Part shown: positions 8,337 to 16,304 of the stretch, piece by piece
How positions within the stretch are numbered: position 1 is the first letter of the stretch
Layout: each line of letters begins with the position of its first letter
Assembly: GCA_017643305.1 (NCBI GenBank)
Contig: JAEPNQ010000008.1
Coordinates: 1-64,000, forward strand
DNA length: 64,000 nt
Reading direction: 5' to 3'
From: Marinibacterium sp.
GTDB lineage: Bacteria; Pseudomonadota; Alphaproteobacteria; Rhodobacterales; Rhodobacteraceae
Translations under genes and position numbers: made by a program
The notes under the pieces: generated by a model
Databases searched by the model: none
Seen by the model: only the letters and a program-made list of their open reading frames with translations
What the model was told of the DNA's origin: nothing

Positions 8337-9080
8337 ATGGCCCCAGTTTTTCAATCCAGTTTACCGTATGACCCCGCCCTGCGGCCCCTACCCGGCATCC
8401 AACTGACGGAGATGCAGGCGTGGTTGCACGTTGATGACGCCTTTGCCGGTCAAATGGCGGAACGTGATCGGCTGCTGGCCACTAAACGCGACAAGGTTGT
8501 TGCGCTGCACCCCGACGCAGCGGAAGCGGCGGATGAGTTGTTGGACCTGGTCCTTTCGCTGGCCTATCCGGGTGCCGTAGAAACGGTGCGCCGCGCGGAT
8601 GGACAGGACGTGGCCATCGACCGATCAGACCCGATGGGCACGCTGGGCCGTTTGGTGCAGGAAGACCTGATTTTGCTGCAAAAGAGGGGCGAGGAACACC
8701 ACCTAACAGCTGCAGTTCTGTGCTTTCCGGCCAGTTGGACGCTGGCGGAGAAATTCGACCGCCCTCTGGGCGCCATCCATACGCCAGTCCAACCCTATGA
8801 TGAAAAAATGGCCAAGCGCGTGCAGCGGTTACTCGATGGGGTGCAAACGGGCCGCCCGCTGTGGCGGCACAATGCGCTGTGGTATGAAACGGCCGAGTTG
8901 TTCCAACCCAAAACCGAAGCAGTTCACAAGGAAGAACCCCGACGCACGCGTGGGCAGTTTTTTCGCAGCGAACGGCAATGCATCGTCCGCCTGCCAACAA
9001 CAAAGGCGGTCGTGTTCAGCGTGCATACCTACGTGATCCCAGCAGACCGGATGCAAGCCCCGTCAGATGGGAAGAGCTGA
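8337..9080 (+). CDS. DUF3445 / haem-dependent oxidative N-demethylase family protein
   Basis: The 247-residue protein matches the DUF3445 family. That family includes the haem-dependent PAS-fold N-demethylase HODM and a dimethylamine monooxygenase subunit. Typical stretches are 'LPYDPALRPLPGIQLTEMQ', 'VQEDLILLQKR', 'FPASWTLAEKFDRPLGAIH', 'LWRHNALWY' and 'RSERQCIVRLP'. ATG at 8337 follows 'gaggtaaaccgcgcc'; the earlier codon at 8310 is less likely. Substrate unknown; a methylated amine is inferred from the family. No other monooxygenase subunits adjoin it. Its divergence from dddP suggests, without proving, a shared link to methylated osmolytes. Confidence 0.83.
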   Translation: MAPVFQSSLPYDPALRPLPGIQLTEMQAWLHVDDAFAGQMAERDRLLATKRDKVVALHPDAAEAADELLDLVLSLAYPGAVETVRRADGQDVAIDRSDPMGTLGRLVQEDLILLQKRGEEHHLTAAVLCFPASWTLAEKFDRPLGAIHTPVQPYDEKMAKRVQRLLDGVQTGRPLWRHNALWYETAELFQPKTEAVHKEEPRRTRGQFFRSERQCIVRLPTTKAVVFSVHTYVIPADRMQAPSDGKS

Positions 9081-9341
9081 CACCACCTGTGCCACCATCC
9101 CGTTCAAGGTGGAAACGACCAAAAACCCGGTCAGCGCCAGCACATGTGTGTTAAATCAGAAATCTTCACCTCGCATCAGGTTCACAACGGCCATGGACAG
9201 GCCGACCAGACCAGGCAGGCAAACCTCGACTCCGTTCAGCCACCAGATTGCCAGACGCCTGACATCACTCTCGGCGCCCGTGTCCCGGTCAATGACATCG
9301 CCATCATACATCCGTTCATCACAACGGAATGCACGCGCCAA
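9063..9341 (-). pseudogene. Small membrane protein remnant with an in-frame TGA
   Basis: One reading frame on the minus strand encodes 'FRCDERMYDGDVIDRDTGAE', then a hydrophobic stretch with 'GLVGLSMAVVNLM'. It meets TGA at 9156-9158. The same frame then continues with a second convincing membrane segment, 'HVLALTGFLVVSTLNGMVAQ', ending in VVSALPI at 9063. The stop therefore appears to split a protein of about 90 residues with two membrane segments. The start is unclear: a TTG lies near 9339 and a TAG interrupts the frame at 9363-9365, so the N-terminus may be gone too. The 3' end overlaps the DUF3445 gene by 18 bases, tail to tail. Family not recognised. Confidence 0.42.
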
Positions 9342-9448
9342 ATAATCCTGTTCCGGTTCAGGCTACGCCTGCGCCGGACCCAAAGAAGTTGCCCCCTATA
9401 TGCGTTGAAATCAGGGGAAATTACAGGTTTTTATGCATCATGCACCCG

Positions 9449-10249
9449 TTAAGGAGCATCGATCCTGGCAGCCATAATCGCAATCGCCTGCTGGTAGACC
9501 GACGCGCTATTCCAGGCCTGGATTACCTTGAAGTTTGGCTCTCCCGGCTGGTAGCCGCGCCTGTGTTTCCAACCTTTCTTCTTCAGGAAGTTCGCGGTGG
9601 AGGCCATGGCATCTGTGAGGTTGTAGAAATCCACCCTCCCGTCACCCGTGGCGTCCACGCCATAGGTCAATGCGTTTCCAGGCAGGAACTGGGTATGCCC
9701 CAGTTCGCCATGCTTGGCACCCTTGGTGTTCATGGTGATCGCACCCTGATCAATCAGCTTGAGCGCACCAATGGCATGAGGAATGAAAAAATCAGACCGG
9801 CGGCAGTCATAGGCCAGCGTGACGATGGCCGATACAACCTGGCTGTCGCCCATGAACCCGCCAAAGCCAGTTTCCATACCGTGCAGCGCAAGCAAAATGC
9901 CAGGAGGCACACCATATTTCTTTTCCAGAGCGGCATAGAAATCCACGTTCTGCGCCTTGCGCTTGCGACCCTGCGAAACAATGGTGTTGGCCCCGCGCAC
10001 CTGCATGAATTTGTCGAGCGTGTATTTAAAGCTTTTCTGGTTGCGATCCGCCGCGATGGTGCGGGTGGCATAGCTGGACTGTGACAGTGCTTGCAGGCTC
10101 CGGTCTTTGACCCCCCTTTTTTTGGCGGTCTTCGCAAAGTCGGCTTTCCACGCCTCGAAACCTGAGCTGATATTGCCGCAACTCGCCGCCATGGACAGGC
10201 TGGGCAGGGCAAGGGCGACGGCAAATGCTAATAAAATCAACGGTTTCAT
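9449..10249 (-). CDS. Lytic murein transglycosylase (MltB-like, SLT_2 family)
   Basis: A periplasmic enzyme that cleaves the MurNAc-GlcNAc bond of peptidoglycan with formation of 1,6-anhydro-MurNAc. The 266-residue precursor has a cleavable signal peptide ('PLILLAFAVALALPSLSMAA'). The catalytic Glu is E126 in 'LHGMETGFGG'. Family motifs 'KKYGVPPGILLAL', 'HGELGHTQFLPGNAL' and 'DATGDGRVDFYNLTDAMAST' follow. ATG at 10249 is preceded by 'ggagattgac'; an ATG four codons upstream is possible but lacks such a site. The C-terminus has no peptidoglycan-binding domain, so it is the short form. Confidence 0.9.
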   Translation of the reverse strand: MKPLILLAFAVALALPSLSMAASCGNISSGFEAWKADFAKTAKKRGVKDRSLQALSQSSYATRTIAADRNQKSFKYTLDKFMQVRGANTIVSQGRKRKAQNVDFYAALEKKYGVPPGILLALHGMETGFGGFMGDSQVVSAIVTLAYDCRRSDFFIPHAIGALKLIDQGAITMNTKGAKHGELGHTQFLPGNALTYGVDATGDGRVDFYNLTDAMASTANFLKKKGWKHRRGYQPGEPNFKVIQAWNSASVYQQAIAIMAARIDAP

Positions 10250-10303
10250 GTCAATCTCCAAATGCTGTCCCCACAGGCTATCGCCATACGCACCGATTTC
10301 CAG

Positions 10304-11239
10304 TCACATCTGCCGGGATGGCAGCGGTGCACCAGGCGGCCCCATCAAAGCGTCAGCCTCCTGTGTCAGCGCCCGGGCCAGCATATCACTGCCGGGACGG
10401 GGGCTGGGCCCTGAAGGCTGGATCAGCGCCAATTGCCGCCGGGCCAGTGGGTGGTCGATGCGCCGCAATACAATATCGGACCGCCGCACCGCTTCGGTCG
10501 CGACATACAGCCGGGGCAGGATGGCAACGCCCGCCCCCGCCGCCGCCATCAGCCGGATCGCATCCAGACTAGTGCCTTCATAATCATCCGACATCAGCCC
10601 GCCACATTGCGCCGCCAGCACCGCCACGATCCGCGCCAGCCGGTGCCGTAAACCCAGCGTCAGCAGGGTCCGGTTGGCCAGATGGTCGATAGGCAGCGGG
10701 CCGGATTGTTCGGCCAGAGGATCATCGCGGGCCACCGCCGCCCAAAGATCTTCTTCAAACAACGGATCCGCGTGGGTGCCGGGATGGTCTTCGATGGTGG
10801 AAATGACCATGTCGAGCCGACCGGAGTTAAGACCCTGTTCCAGATCCGATGTGCTTTCTTCACGCACAACAAGCCGAAACTCCGGATGGCTGCGGTGCAA
10901 ATGGCGCACGATATTGGGCAACAGATAGGGGCCGATGGTGGGCAGAACCCCAAACCGCAGCCGGCCTTCGAAAATGCCATTGCCGTGGATCGCTGCGCGG
11001 AGATCCTCCACATCGTTCAGAATGCGCCGCGCCCGCTGCACCACGTCCGTTCCGGTGGCGGTCAACGTCGCGCCATTGCGCCCGCGCAGAAACAAACGCG
11101 CACCCAGTTCAGTCTCTACATCCGCAATCTGCGCCGACAGGCTGGGCTGGCTGACATTCAGCCGATCCGCCGCCAGCCCGAAGCGGCCCGTATCAGCCAC
11201 CGCAACGAGATATTCCAACTGGCGCAGGGTTGGTCGCAT
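10304..11239 (-). CDS. LysR-family transcriptional regulator (OxyR/CysB-like)
   Basis: The 311-residue regulator has an N-terminal winged helix-turn-helix at about residues 5-65, 'TLRQLEYLVAVADTGRFGLA' and 'NVSQPSLSAQIADVE'. A periplasmic-binding-like effector domain follows ('FGVLPTIGPYLLPNIVRHLH', 'GRLDMVISTIE', 'AGAGVAILPRLYV'). It resembles OxyR-type LysR proteins. It is divergent from the SbtA-like permease gene with about 100 A+T-rich bases between, the classic LysR-target arrangement. Control of that permease is likely but inferred. Effector unknown. Confidence 0.88.
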   Translation of the reverse strand: MRPTLRQLEYLVAVADTGRFGLAADRLNVSQPSLSAQIADVETELGARLFLRGRNGATLTATGTDVVQRARRILNDVEDLRAAIHGNGIFEGRLRFGVLPTIGPYLLPNIVRHLHRSHPEFRLVVREESTSDLEQGLNSGRLDMVISTIEDHPGTHADPLFEEDLWAAVARDDPLAEQSGPLPIDHLANRTLLTLGLRHRLARIVAVLAAQCGGLMSDDYEGTSLDAIRLMAAAGAGVAILPRLYVATEAVRRSDIVLRRIDHPLARRQLALIQPSGPSPRPGSDMLARALTQEADALMGPPGAPLPSRQM

Positions 11240-11341
11240 TTATATAGCTTTAAACTACCTTAAACAGAGTTACCATATATTGGATTAATATTTCAGCGTT
11301 CGTCATAGCCCCGCCCACACAAACGGACGGTGGAGACGAAA

Positions 11342-12313
11342 ATGGAAAACGCAGCGGCCATGTTGGCGGGCAACCTGTTGGTGCCCACAATTCTATTCTT
11401 TGTGCTGGGGCTCTTTGCCGCCTTCATGCGCAGTGACCTGTCGATCCCGGAAGGCGCGGCCAAGGTCATGTCGATCTATCTGCTGTTTGCCATTGGCTTC
11501 AAAGGCGGGGCCAGCCTGGCGGAAACCGGATCATCCGCTCAATTGTTCGGAACGCTCGCGGCAGGCTCGTTTCTATCGCTGCTCATGCCGTTTGTTGCCT
11601 TTGCCCTGCTGCGGGTGCTGACGCGACTGGACCAGGTAAATGCGGCTGCGGTGGCCGGGCATTACGGATCAATCTCCATCGTGACCTTTGTGACGGCCGC
11701 CAACCTGCTGGAAACCCATAGCATCGCCACCGAAGGCTATATAGTTGCCGTCGCAGCGGTGATGGAGGTGCCTGCCATCGTGTCCGCCCTGTGGCTGGCC
11801 GCGCGGGGCGGCGCGGGCGTGTCGCATTCGCCCACATTGATCCGCGATATTCTGGCCAACGGGTCCATTGTGCTGCTGGCAGGTTCTTTCGTGATCGGGA
11901 TGGTCACCGGGCAGGATGGCCTGACCCAGATCGAACGTTTCATCATCGTGCCCTTTACCGGCGTGCTGTGCCTGTTCCTGCTGGACATGGGCCTGAACGC
12001 AGGCCGCAGCCTGATAGGGAGCCGGGCGGATGTGTCCCCCGGGCTGATCGTGTTTGGCTGCGTTATGCCACTGCTCAGCAGCCTGTTAGGCCTGGCCGCC
12101 GCCCTCCTGATCGGCCTCTCGCCCGGTGGCACCTTCCTGTTGATGACCCTTGCGGCGTCGGCATCCTACATCGCGGTGCCCGCGGCGATGCGGATCGCGC
12201 TGCCGCAGGCGCGGTCAGGCATCTACTTGTCGCTGTCGCTTGGCATCACCTTCCCCTTCAACCTGGCCATCGGGCTGCCCATCTACCAGTTGCTGTCGGG
12301 GGCCGGGGGCTGA
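11342..12313 (+). CDS. SbtA-like sodium-dependent bicarbonate transporter family permease
   Basis: The 323-residue membrane protein has about ten hydrophobic segments arranged as two similar halves, as in the SbtA/DUF897 family. Characteristic stretches are 'MSIYLLFAIGFKGGASLAET', 'VAGHYGSISIVTFVTAAN', 'FLLDMGLNAG' and 'LAASASYIAVPAAMR'. In cyanobacteria SbtA imports bicarbonate with sodium. Homologues in heterotrophic alphaproteobacteria are mostly uncharacterised, so the substrate is not certain. ATG at 11342 follows 'ggtggagacgaaa'. The divergent LysR gene upstream is the probable regulator. No SbtB (PII-like) partner is adjacent. Confidence 0.82.
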   Translation: MENAAAMLAGNLLVPTILFFVLGLFAAFMRSDLSIPEGAAKVMSIYLLFAIGFKGGASLAETGSSAQLFGTLAAGSFLSLLMPFVAFALLRVLTRLDQVNAAAVAGHYGSISIVTFVTAANLLETHSIATEGYIVAVAAVMEVPAIVSALWLAARGGAGVSHSPTLIRDILANGSIVLLAGSFVIGMVTGQDGLTQIERFIIVPFTGVLCLFLLDMGLNAGRSLIGSRADVSPGLIVFGCVMPLLSSLLGLAAALLIGLSPGGTFLLMTLAASASYIAVPAAMRIALPQARSGIYLSLSLGITFPFNLAIGLPIYQLLSGAGG

Positions 12314-12523
12314 TGCGTTACAGGGTTGATCAGACCGGCCAAGCCCCTTATACGGCGTGGGTCTGGCATCGAATGCGAATCCGGGCCGTTTGTGCTGTAC
12401 CGCTTTCTTCGGCGCGCGATTGCAGCACAACGCGACGAACAGGAAATGTCGCCTGATCTCTGGCGGGCTGCTATGTGGCGGGACCCGATGAAGACCAAGA
12501 GCTCTCTGGCCACAGCAAACCTT

Positions 12524-12538
12524 CGCGGAAAAACCGCG
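12524..12538 (+). promoter_or_regulatory. Hairpin in the rplS leader
   Basis: Five-base arms (cgcgg / ccgcg) around an A5 loop lie about 20 bases upstream of the rplS start. Ribosomal protein leaders often carry autoregulatory or mRNA-stabilising structure, but I recognise no named leader family. No T-run follows, so it is not a terminator. Role inferred only. Confidence 0.3.
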
Positions 12539-12558
12539 AGCATGATGGAGATGATGCG

Positions 12559-12945
12559 ATGGATTTGATCGCACAGTTGGAGGCGGAACAAATCGCCTCC
12601 CTCGGGAAGAACATTCCCGATTTCAAAGCAGGCGACACCGTACGTGTCGGCTACAAAGTGACCGAAGGGTCGCGCACCCGTGTTCAGAACTACGAAGGCG
12701 TCTGCATCAGCCGCCGCAACGGCGAAGGCATCGCCGGGTCATTCACCGTGCGCAAGATTTCCTTTGGTGAAGGCGTGGAACGTGTGTTCCCGCTGTATTC
12801 CACGAATATCGAGAGCATCAAGGTGGTTCGCCGTGGCCGCGTCCGTCGGGCCAAGCTCTATTACCTGCGTTCGCGCCGCGGCAAGTCGGCCCGGATCGCA
12901 GAAGACACCACGTACAAGCCCAAGTCGGCTGGCGCCAAAGCATAA
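12559..12945 (+). CDS. rplS: 50S ribosomal protein L19
   Basis: The 128-residue protein is L19, located at the 30S-50S interface. Typical sequence includes '[20 protein letters not shown]', '[14 protein letters not shown]', '[20 protein letters not shown]' and '[20 protein letters not shown]'. ATG at 12559 was chosen from the family N-terminus '[11 protein letters not shown]'; a purine-rich 'gatggagatgatgcg' lies just upstream. It forms an operon with rpmE 11 bases downstream. It normally follows trmD closely; here roughly 10 kb of other genes intervene. Confidence 0.97.
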   Translation: MDLIAQLEAEQIASLGKNIPDFKAGDTVRVGYKVTEGSRTRVQNYEGVCISRRNGEGIAGSFTVRKISFGEGVERVFPLYSTNIESIKVVRRGRVRRAKLYYLRSRRGKSARIAEDTTYKPKSAGAKA

Positions 12946-12956
12946 GGAGCGGAGCT

Positions 12957-13178
12957 ATGAAAGCAGACACGCATCCCGATTATCACATGATCGACGTCAA
13001 GATGACCGACGGCACGATCATCAAGATGAAATCGACCTGGGGCTCCGAAGGCGACACGCTGTCCCTCGACGTTGATCCCACCGTGCACCCCGCCTGGACC
13101 GGCGGCGGCGCGCGCCTCTTGGACTCCGGTGGCCGGGTATCCAAGTTCAAAAAGAAATACGAAGGCCTGGGTTTCTAA
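12957..13178 (+). CDS. rpmE: 50S ribosomal protein L31 (zinc-free type)
   Basis: The 73-residue protein is L31 ('[20 protein letters not shown]', '[18 protein letters not shown]', '[16 protein letters not shown]'). It has no cysteines, so it is the C-minus, zinc-independent form usual in this order. The start follows 'ggagcggagct'. It is co-transcribed with rplS and followed 23 bases later by a strong terminator. Confidence 0.96.
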   Translation: MKADTHPDYHMIDVKMTDGTIIKMKSTWGSEGDTLSLDVDPTVHPAWTGGGARLLDSGGRVSKFKKKYEGLGF

Positions 13179-13200
13179 TCCCGACGCTTCCAAACACGAA

Positions 13201-13226
13201 AGGCCGCCGTCAGGGCGGCCTTTTTG
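13201..13226 (+). terminator. Rho-independent terminator of the rplS-rpmE operon
   Basis: A perfect 8-bp stem (aggccgcc / ggcggcct) with a 5-base loop is followed directly by TTTTTG. The position 23 bases after the rpmE stop marks the end of the ribosomal protein operon. Confidence 0.93.
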
Positions 13227-13248
13227 TTTCGTGGTATGGGCTTTTGAA

Positions 13249-13596
13249 ATGACCGGGTCACATTTTTACATCAACCGCGACTATTGGAACGGCATGACCG
13301 ATGCATAGGTGGAAATGGGCGAACGCGCTTGGGTGTCGGAACCGAACTGGGGCATTGCAAAGGCTGACCTGGCACTTGTGCCAACCGACATAAACGGTCA
13401 GACCGCGATCGATCTGGGCTATGGCACAGCATATTGGTCCGCCTGGATGCACCGACTTGCCGGGCGCGCCTTGCGATGTGGTCTGCACCGTCCCTATCGA
13501 GACCTGCGGGGCGTGGACTGGACAGTGGTGGAGATCGGTTTTCAATCCTTGATGAATCGGCCCAGAAATATCCGTCCGAGCAGGTCTGAGCGCTGA
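13249..13596 (+). pseudogene. Class I SAM-dependent methyltransferase remnant
   Basis: The frame from ATG 13249 reads 'SHFYINRDYWNGMTDA', meets TAG at 13306-13308, then continues in the same frame with 'VEMGERAWVSEPNWGIAKAD', 'TAIDLGYGTAYWSAWMHRL' and further. This is the N-terminus of a class I methyltransferase. The stop replaces a residue between A and V in a continuous motif, and motif I (usually D/E-x-G-x-G-T-G) is altered to DLGYGT. After 'SAWMHRLAGRA' the expected SAM-binding and core strands are missing, so most of the gene has been deleted. Non-functional. Confidence 0.68.
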
Positions 13597-14305
13597 TCAA
13601 AGCTGCCTGAATAGTCACAGAAATTTAGCAGTATCGTCACAAAACCGACGTAACACGCCAGTACTGAGCTCGTATTTTCAGGCAGACCTTTCATGCTTTC
13701 GCCCGCGTTCCGGCCCAAACCGGCGGCGCGGGCATTTACTTGGGATTTTCAAATGGGATGGGTCCGACAGAAATGGATTGGTGCCAGGGGCACCGGTTGG
13801 TCATTTCTGAAATCTTCGGCCCTCCCCGCGCATGGACAGACCATTAACCACACCAGATCCATGGTCCTGCATCCGCCCCGTCACAATCAGCAACAGAATG
13901 CAGACCTGACGAAAGCTGGATGGATCAGCATGACCCAAAAAAGATGCCTACCATGATGAATTGGCACGACCGTGTTTCAATCGGTTTGCTTGGGCCTGCG
14001 TACCTTTTTGCTAGCCCGCCTATTTTCACCCAACGATGATCTAGATCGCAAGACTGCCAAATATTTCGAATCCCTGCCAAGTTTGACGCAAATCGAAAAC
14101 TCCGTTTCCCCTGTTTTTGACGGTTGGCAGGAGATCCAACATGATTGGCGTAAATTCGAAATCTCGGATCCATCTTCCAACCCATCTCGGCAGTGATCTA
14201 GGGACAGGTGCAAATCTGTAGCAGCAACTACTTCAGACGCTTAACTTGGTTGCTGCCCTACCGCCATGCGCTCGTCTCCAGGTCACCTATTTACCGGAGG
14301 GGCCA
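13597..14305. other. Region without a supportable gene
   Basis: About 700 bases separate two pseudogenes. Short frames exist; the most protein-like is 13972-14196 (+) with 'SPNDDLDRKTAKYFESLP', but it has no recognisable family or clear ribosome-binding site. Near 13612-13660 there are repeated 'gtcaca' words that weakly recall a PhoB box, with no intact gene downstream to support it. The stretch probably consists of decayed sequence. Confidence 0.5.
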
Positions 14306-15211
14306 ATCGCAAATCTCGTTGAGATGGAAACGTTTACGACAGGTGTGGAACAAGGCGGCATCACCGTGGCCGCCCGGCGCTCGGGTCTGTCCAAATCCGC
14401 CGTGTCCAAACACATTGCCAACCTCGAAGACGAGTTGGGCGCACGACTGCTGTCGCGATCGACCCGTCGCGTCAGCCCCACTGAAATCGGGCTGGCCTAA
14501 TACGATCCAGCCAGCCGTATTCTTGACGACGCAGGAGAAGCCGACACCATGGTCACCGCGCTACAAGCCAAACCCAGCGGAATCCTGCGGGTCTCGGCCG
14601 CCACCGATTTTGGCGTGGCCCACCTGGCCCCGGTCATCGGATCGTTTCTGTAAGAATTCCCAGACCTGTCCATCAGCCTGGTTTTTCAAAACCGTTTGGC
14701 AGAGCTGATCAGCGAAGGGTTCGACGTGGCCATACGCGTTGGCGATCTGGAAGACAGGTCCCTGCGAGCCCAAAAGTTCGCCCAAGCCGAAAAACGACTA
14801 GTGGCAAGTCCCGCCTATCTGGCACGGCATGGGACACCGGAAAGCATTCCAGAGCTAGGCAAGCACCAGCTTCTGCACGACACGATCCGGCCAAGCAGCC
14901 ATGTCTGGACCTTGCGGGGCCCCAACAACACCCAGCACCAGGTGCGTGCCAAGAGTACGCTGGCCATCAATGATGGGCAATCGTTGCTGACGGCTGCCAT
15001 CTCTGGCCTTGGCATTGCGTATCTGCCCAGCTTTCTCTACGCGGACGCAATGCGGCGTGGGCTGGTCGTGGATGCAATGCCCAACCTCGAAGGCGACGAA
15101 ATTGCGCTGCAGGCGGTCTATCCCAGTGGCCGGTTTACCCAGCCAAAGGTGCGGGCGTTTATCGATTTCCTGCTGCGGGAATTTTCCGATCGCGGGCCGG
15201 CCACCTGGTAG
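14306..15211 (+). pseudogene. LysR-family regulator with two in-frame TAA codons and a lost start
   Basis: A single frame encodes a complete LysR regulator of about 300 residues: HTH 'VAARRSGLSKSAVSKHIANL', linker, and effector domain ('PSGILRVSAATDFGVAHLAP', 'SEGFDVAIRVGDLEDRSL', 'AISGLGIAYLPSFL'). Two TAA codons interrupt it, at 14498-14500 and 14651-14653. Sequence resumes with family-like residues after each ('YDPASRIL', 'EFPDLSISL'). The ribosome-binding site ggagg (14296-14300) is followed by ATC at 14306 where 'M-ANL' would be expected, so the start also appears mutated; ATG 14324 is an alternative. No frameshift occurs. A clear pseudogene. Confidence 0.85.
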
Positions 15212-15313
15212 CAGCATCTGTGGGCCAAAAAGCAACCAGACCACTTCCCATGTGGTTTTCCACAACATATAGTGGCGAGTAACGCACGTACACAGGTACG
15301 GCAAGGATCGGAC

Positions 15314-16123
15314 ATGGCACATATCATCGTCGTTGGGAACGAAAAAGGCGGTGCCGGCAAATCGACGGTTTCTATGCATGTTGCCACCGCGCTGGCCCGC
15401 CTCGGTCACAAGGTCAGCGGGCTGGATCTGGATTTGCGGCAACGCTCACTGGCGCGCTACGCAGAAAACCGGCGGTCGTTTCTGGAAAGCCCCGGTCTGG
15501 ACCTACCCAGCGCGCATTGCATCGATCTGCCAGAGGCCGACAAAGACAGCTTGAAACCCGGCGAAAACATATACGACCACCGGTTGTCTACGGCCGTTAC
15601 GACATTGGAGAAAGACAGCGATTTCATCCTTATCGATTGTCCCGGCTCACACACCCGGCTCAGCCAAGTGGCGCATTCGCTGGCCGACACGCTGATCACG
15701 CCCCTGAACGACAGCTATGTCGACTTTGATCTGCTGGCGCGTACCGATGGCAGTGGCGAAAAAATCCTTGGCCCGTCTCTCTATTCCGAAATGGTGTGGA
15801 ACGCGCGGCAGTTACGGGCACAGGCCAGGCTGAAACCAATGGACTGGATCGTGGTGCGCAACCGCATTGGGACCCAGCGGATGGTCAACAAGGAAAAGAT
15901 GCAGCGCATCGTACGCATCCTGGCCGAGCGGATCGGGTTTCGCGTTGCGCCGGGCTTTTCCGAGCGGGTGGTTTTCCGTGAACTGTTCCCGCGTGGGCTA
16001 ACCTTGCTAGACCTCAAGGATATCGGGGTGAAGCAGCTGAATATCTCCAACGTGGCAGCACGTCAGGAATTACGAGACATGATGAAGACGCTGAAGCTTC
16101 CGGGCGTTGAAATCGATTTCTAA
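15314..16123 (+). CDS. mipZ: Division-plane positioning ATPase MipZ
   Basis: MipZ is a ParA-family ATPase that forms a bipolar gradient with ParB and inhibits FtsZ assembly away from mid-cell. The 269-residue protein has the deviant Walker A 'NEKGGAGKST' near residue 9 and the MipZ-specific 'LDLDLRQRSLARYAENRR'. Further marks are 'FILIDCPG', 'TPLNDSYVDFDLLA' and 'DWIVVRNRIGT', and the C-terminal 'FRELFPRGLTLLDL' and 'AARQELRDMM'. ATG at 15314 follows 'aaggatcggac'; the frame extends 14 codons further upstream without family similarity. Monocistronic. Intact, unlike the LysR gene just before it. Confidence 0.95.
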   Translation: MAHIIVVGNEKGGAGKSTVSMHVATALARLGHKVSGLDLDLRQRSLARYAENRRSFLESPGLDLPSAHCIDLPEADKDSLKPGENIYDHRLSTAVTTLEKDSDFILIDCPGSHTRLSQVAHSLADTLITPLNDSYVDFDLLARTDGSGEKILGPSLYSEMVWNARQLRAQARLKPMDWIVVRNRIGTQRMVNKEKMQRIVRILAERIGFRVAPGFSERVVFRELFPRGLTLLDLKDIGVKQLNISNVAARQELRDMMKTLKLPGVEIDF

Positions 16124-16150
16124 GTAGGATCTATCCAACCGCTTCAGTGC

Positions 16151-16279
16151 CTAAAGGCCCTCGTACAGATACGACTCGCGGTTGGATTTGTGGTATTTGC
16201 ATCTTTCCTGATCTCCCGCACCCAGCGGTTCACAAGCGGCCAGTCCGCCCGGCGCGATCAGCCAACGGATAAGGGTCAT
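16151..16279 (-). CDS. Probable small lipoprotein
   Basis: A 42-residue ORF is preceded by a strong ribosome-binding site ('gaggagaaggtcc'). It begins with a hydrophobic stretch ending in a lipobox-like LAAC ('MTLIRWLIAPGGLAACEPLG'). The mature part is short and polar ('CKYHKSNRESYLYEGL'). It follows the class III cyclase gene on the same strand by about 25 bases, so it is likely co-transcribed. Family not recognised. The good ribosome-binding site and signal-like N-terminus support it despite its size. Confidence 0.5.
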   Translation of the reverse strand: MTLIRWLIAPGGLAACEPLGAGDQERCKYHKSNRESYLYEGL

Positions 16280-16304
16280 GGACCTTCTCCTCTTTGTGAG
16301 CGGA

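Noticed and set aside
13612..13665. Possible PhoB box ('gtcaca' words)
   Set aside because: Spacing and sequence fit poorly and no intact gene follows.
13972..14196. 74-codon frame in the gap before the LysR pseudogene
   Set aside because: Partly protein-like, but no clear ribosome-binding site, no family and no context.
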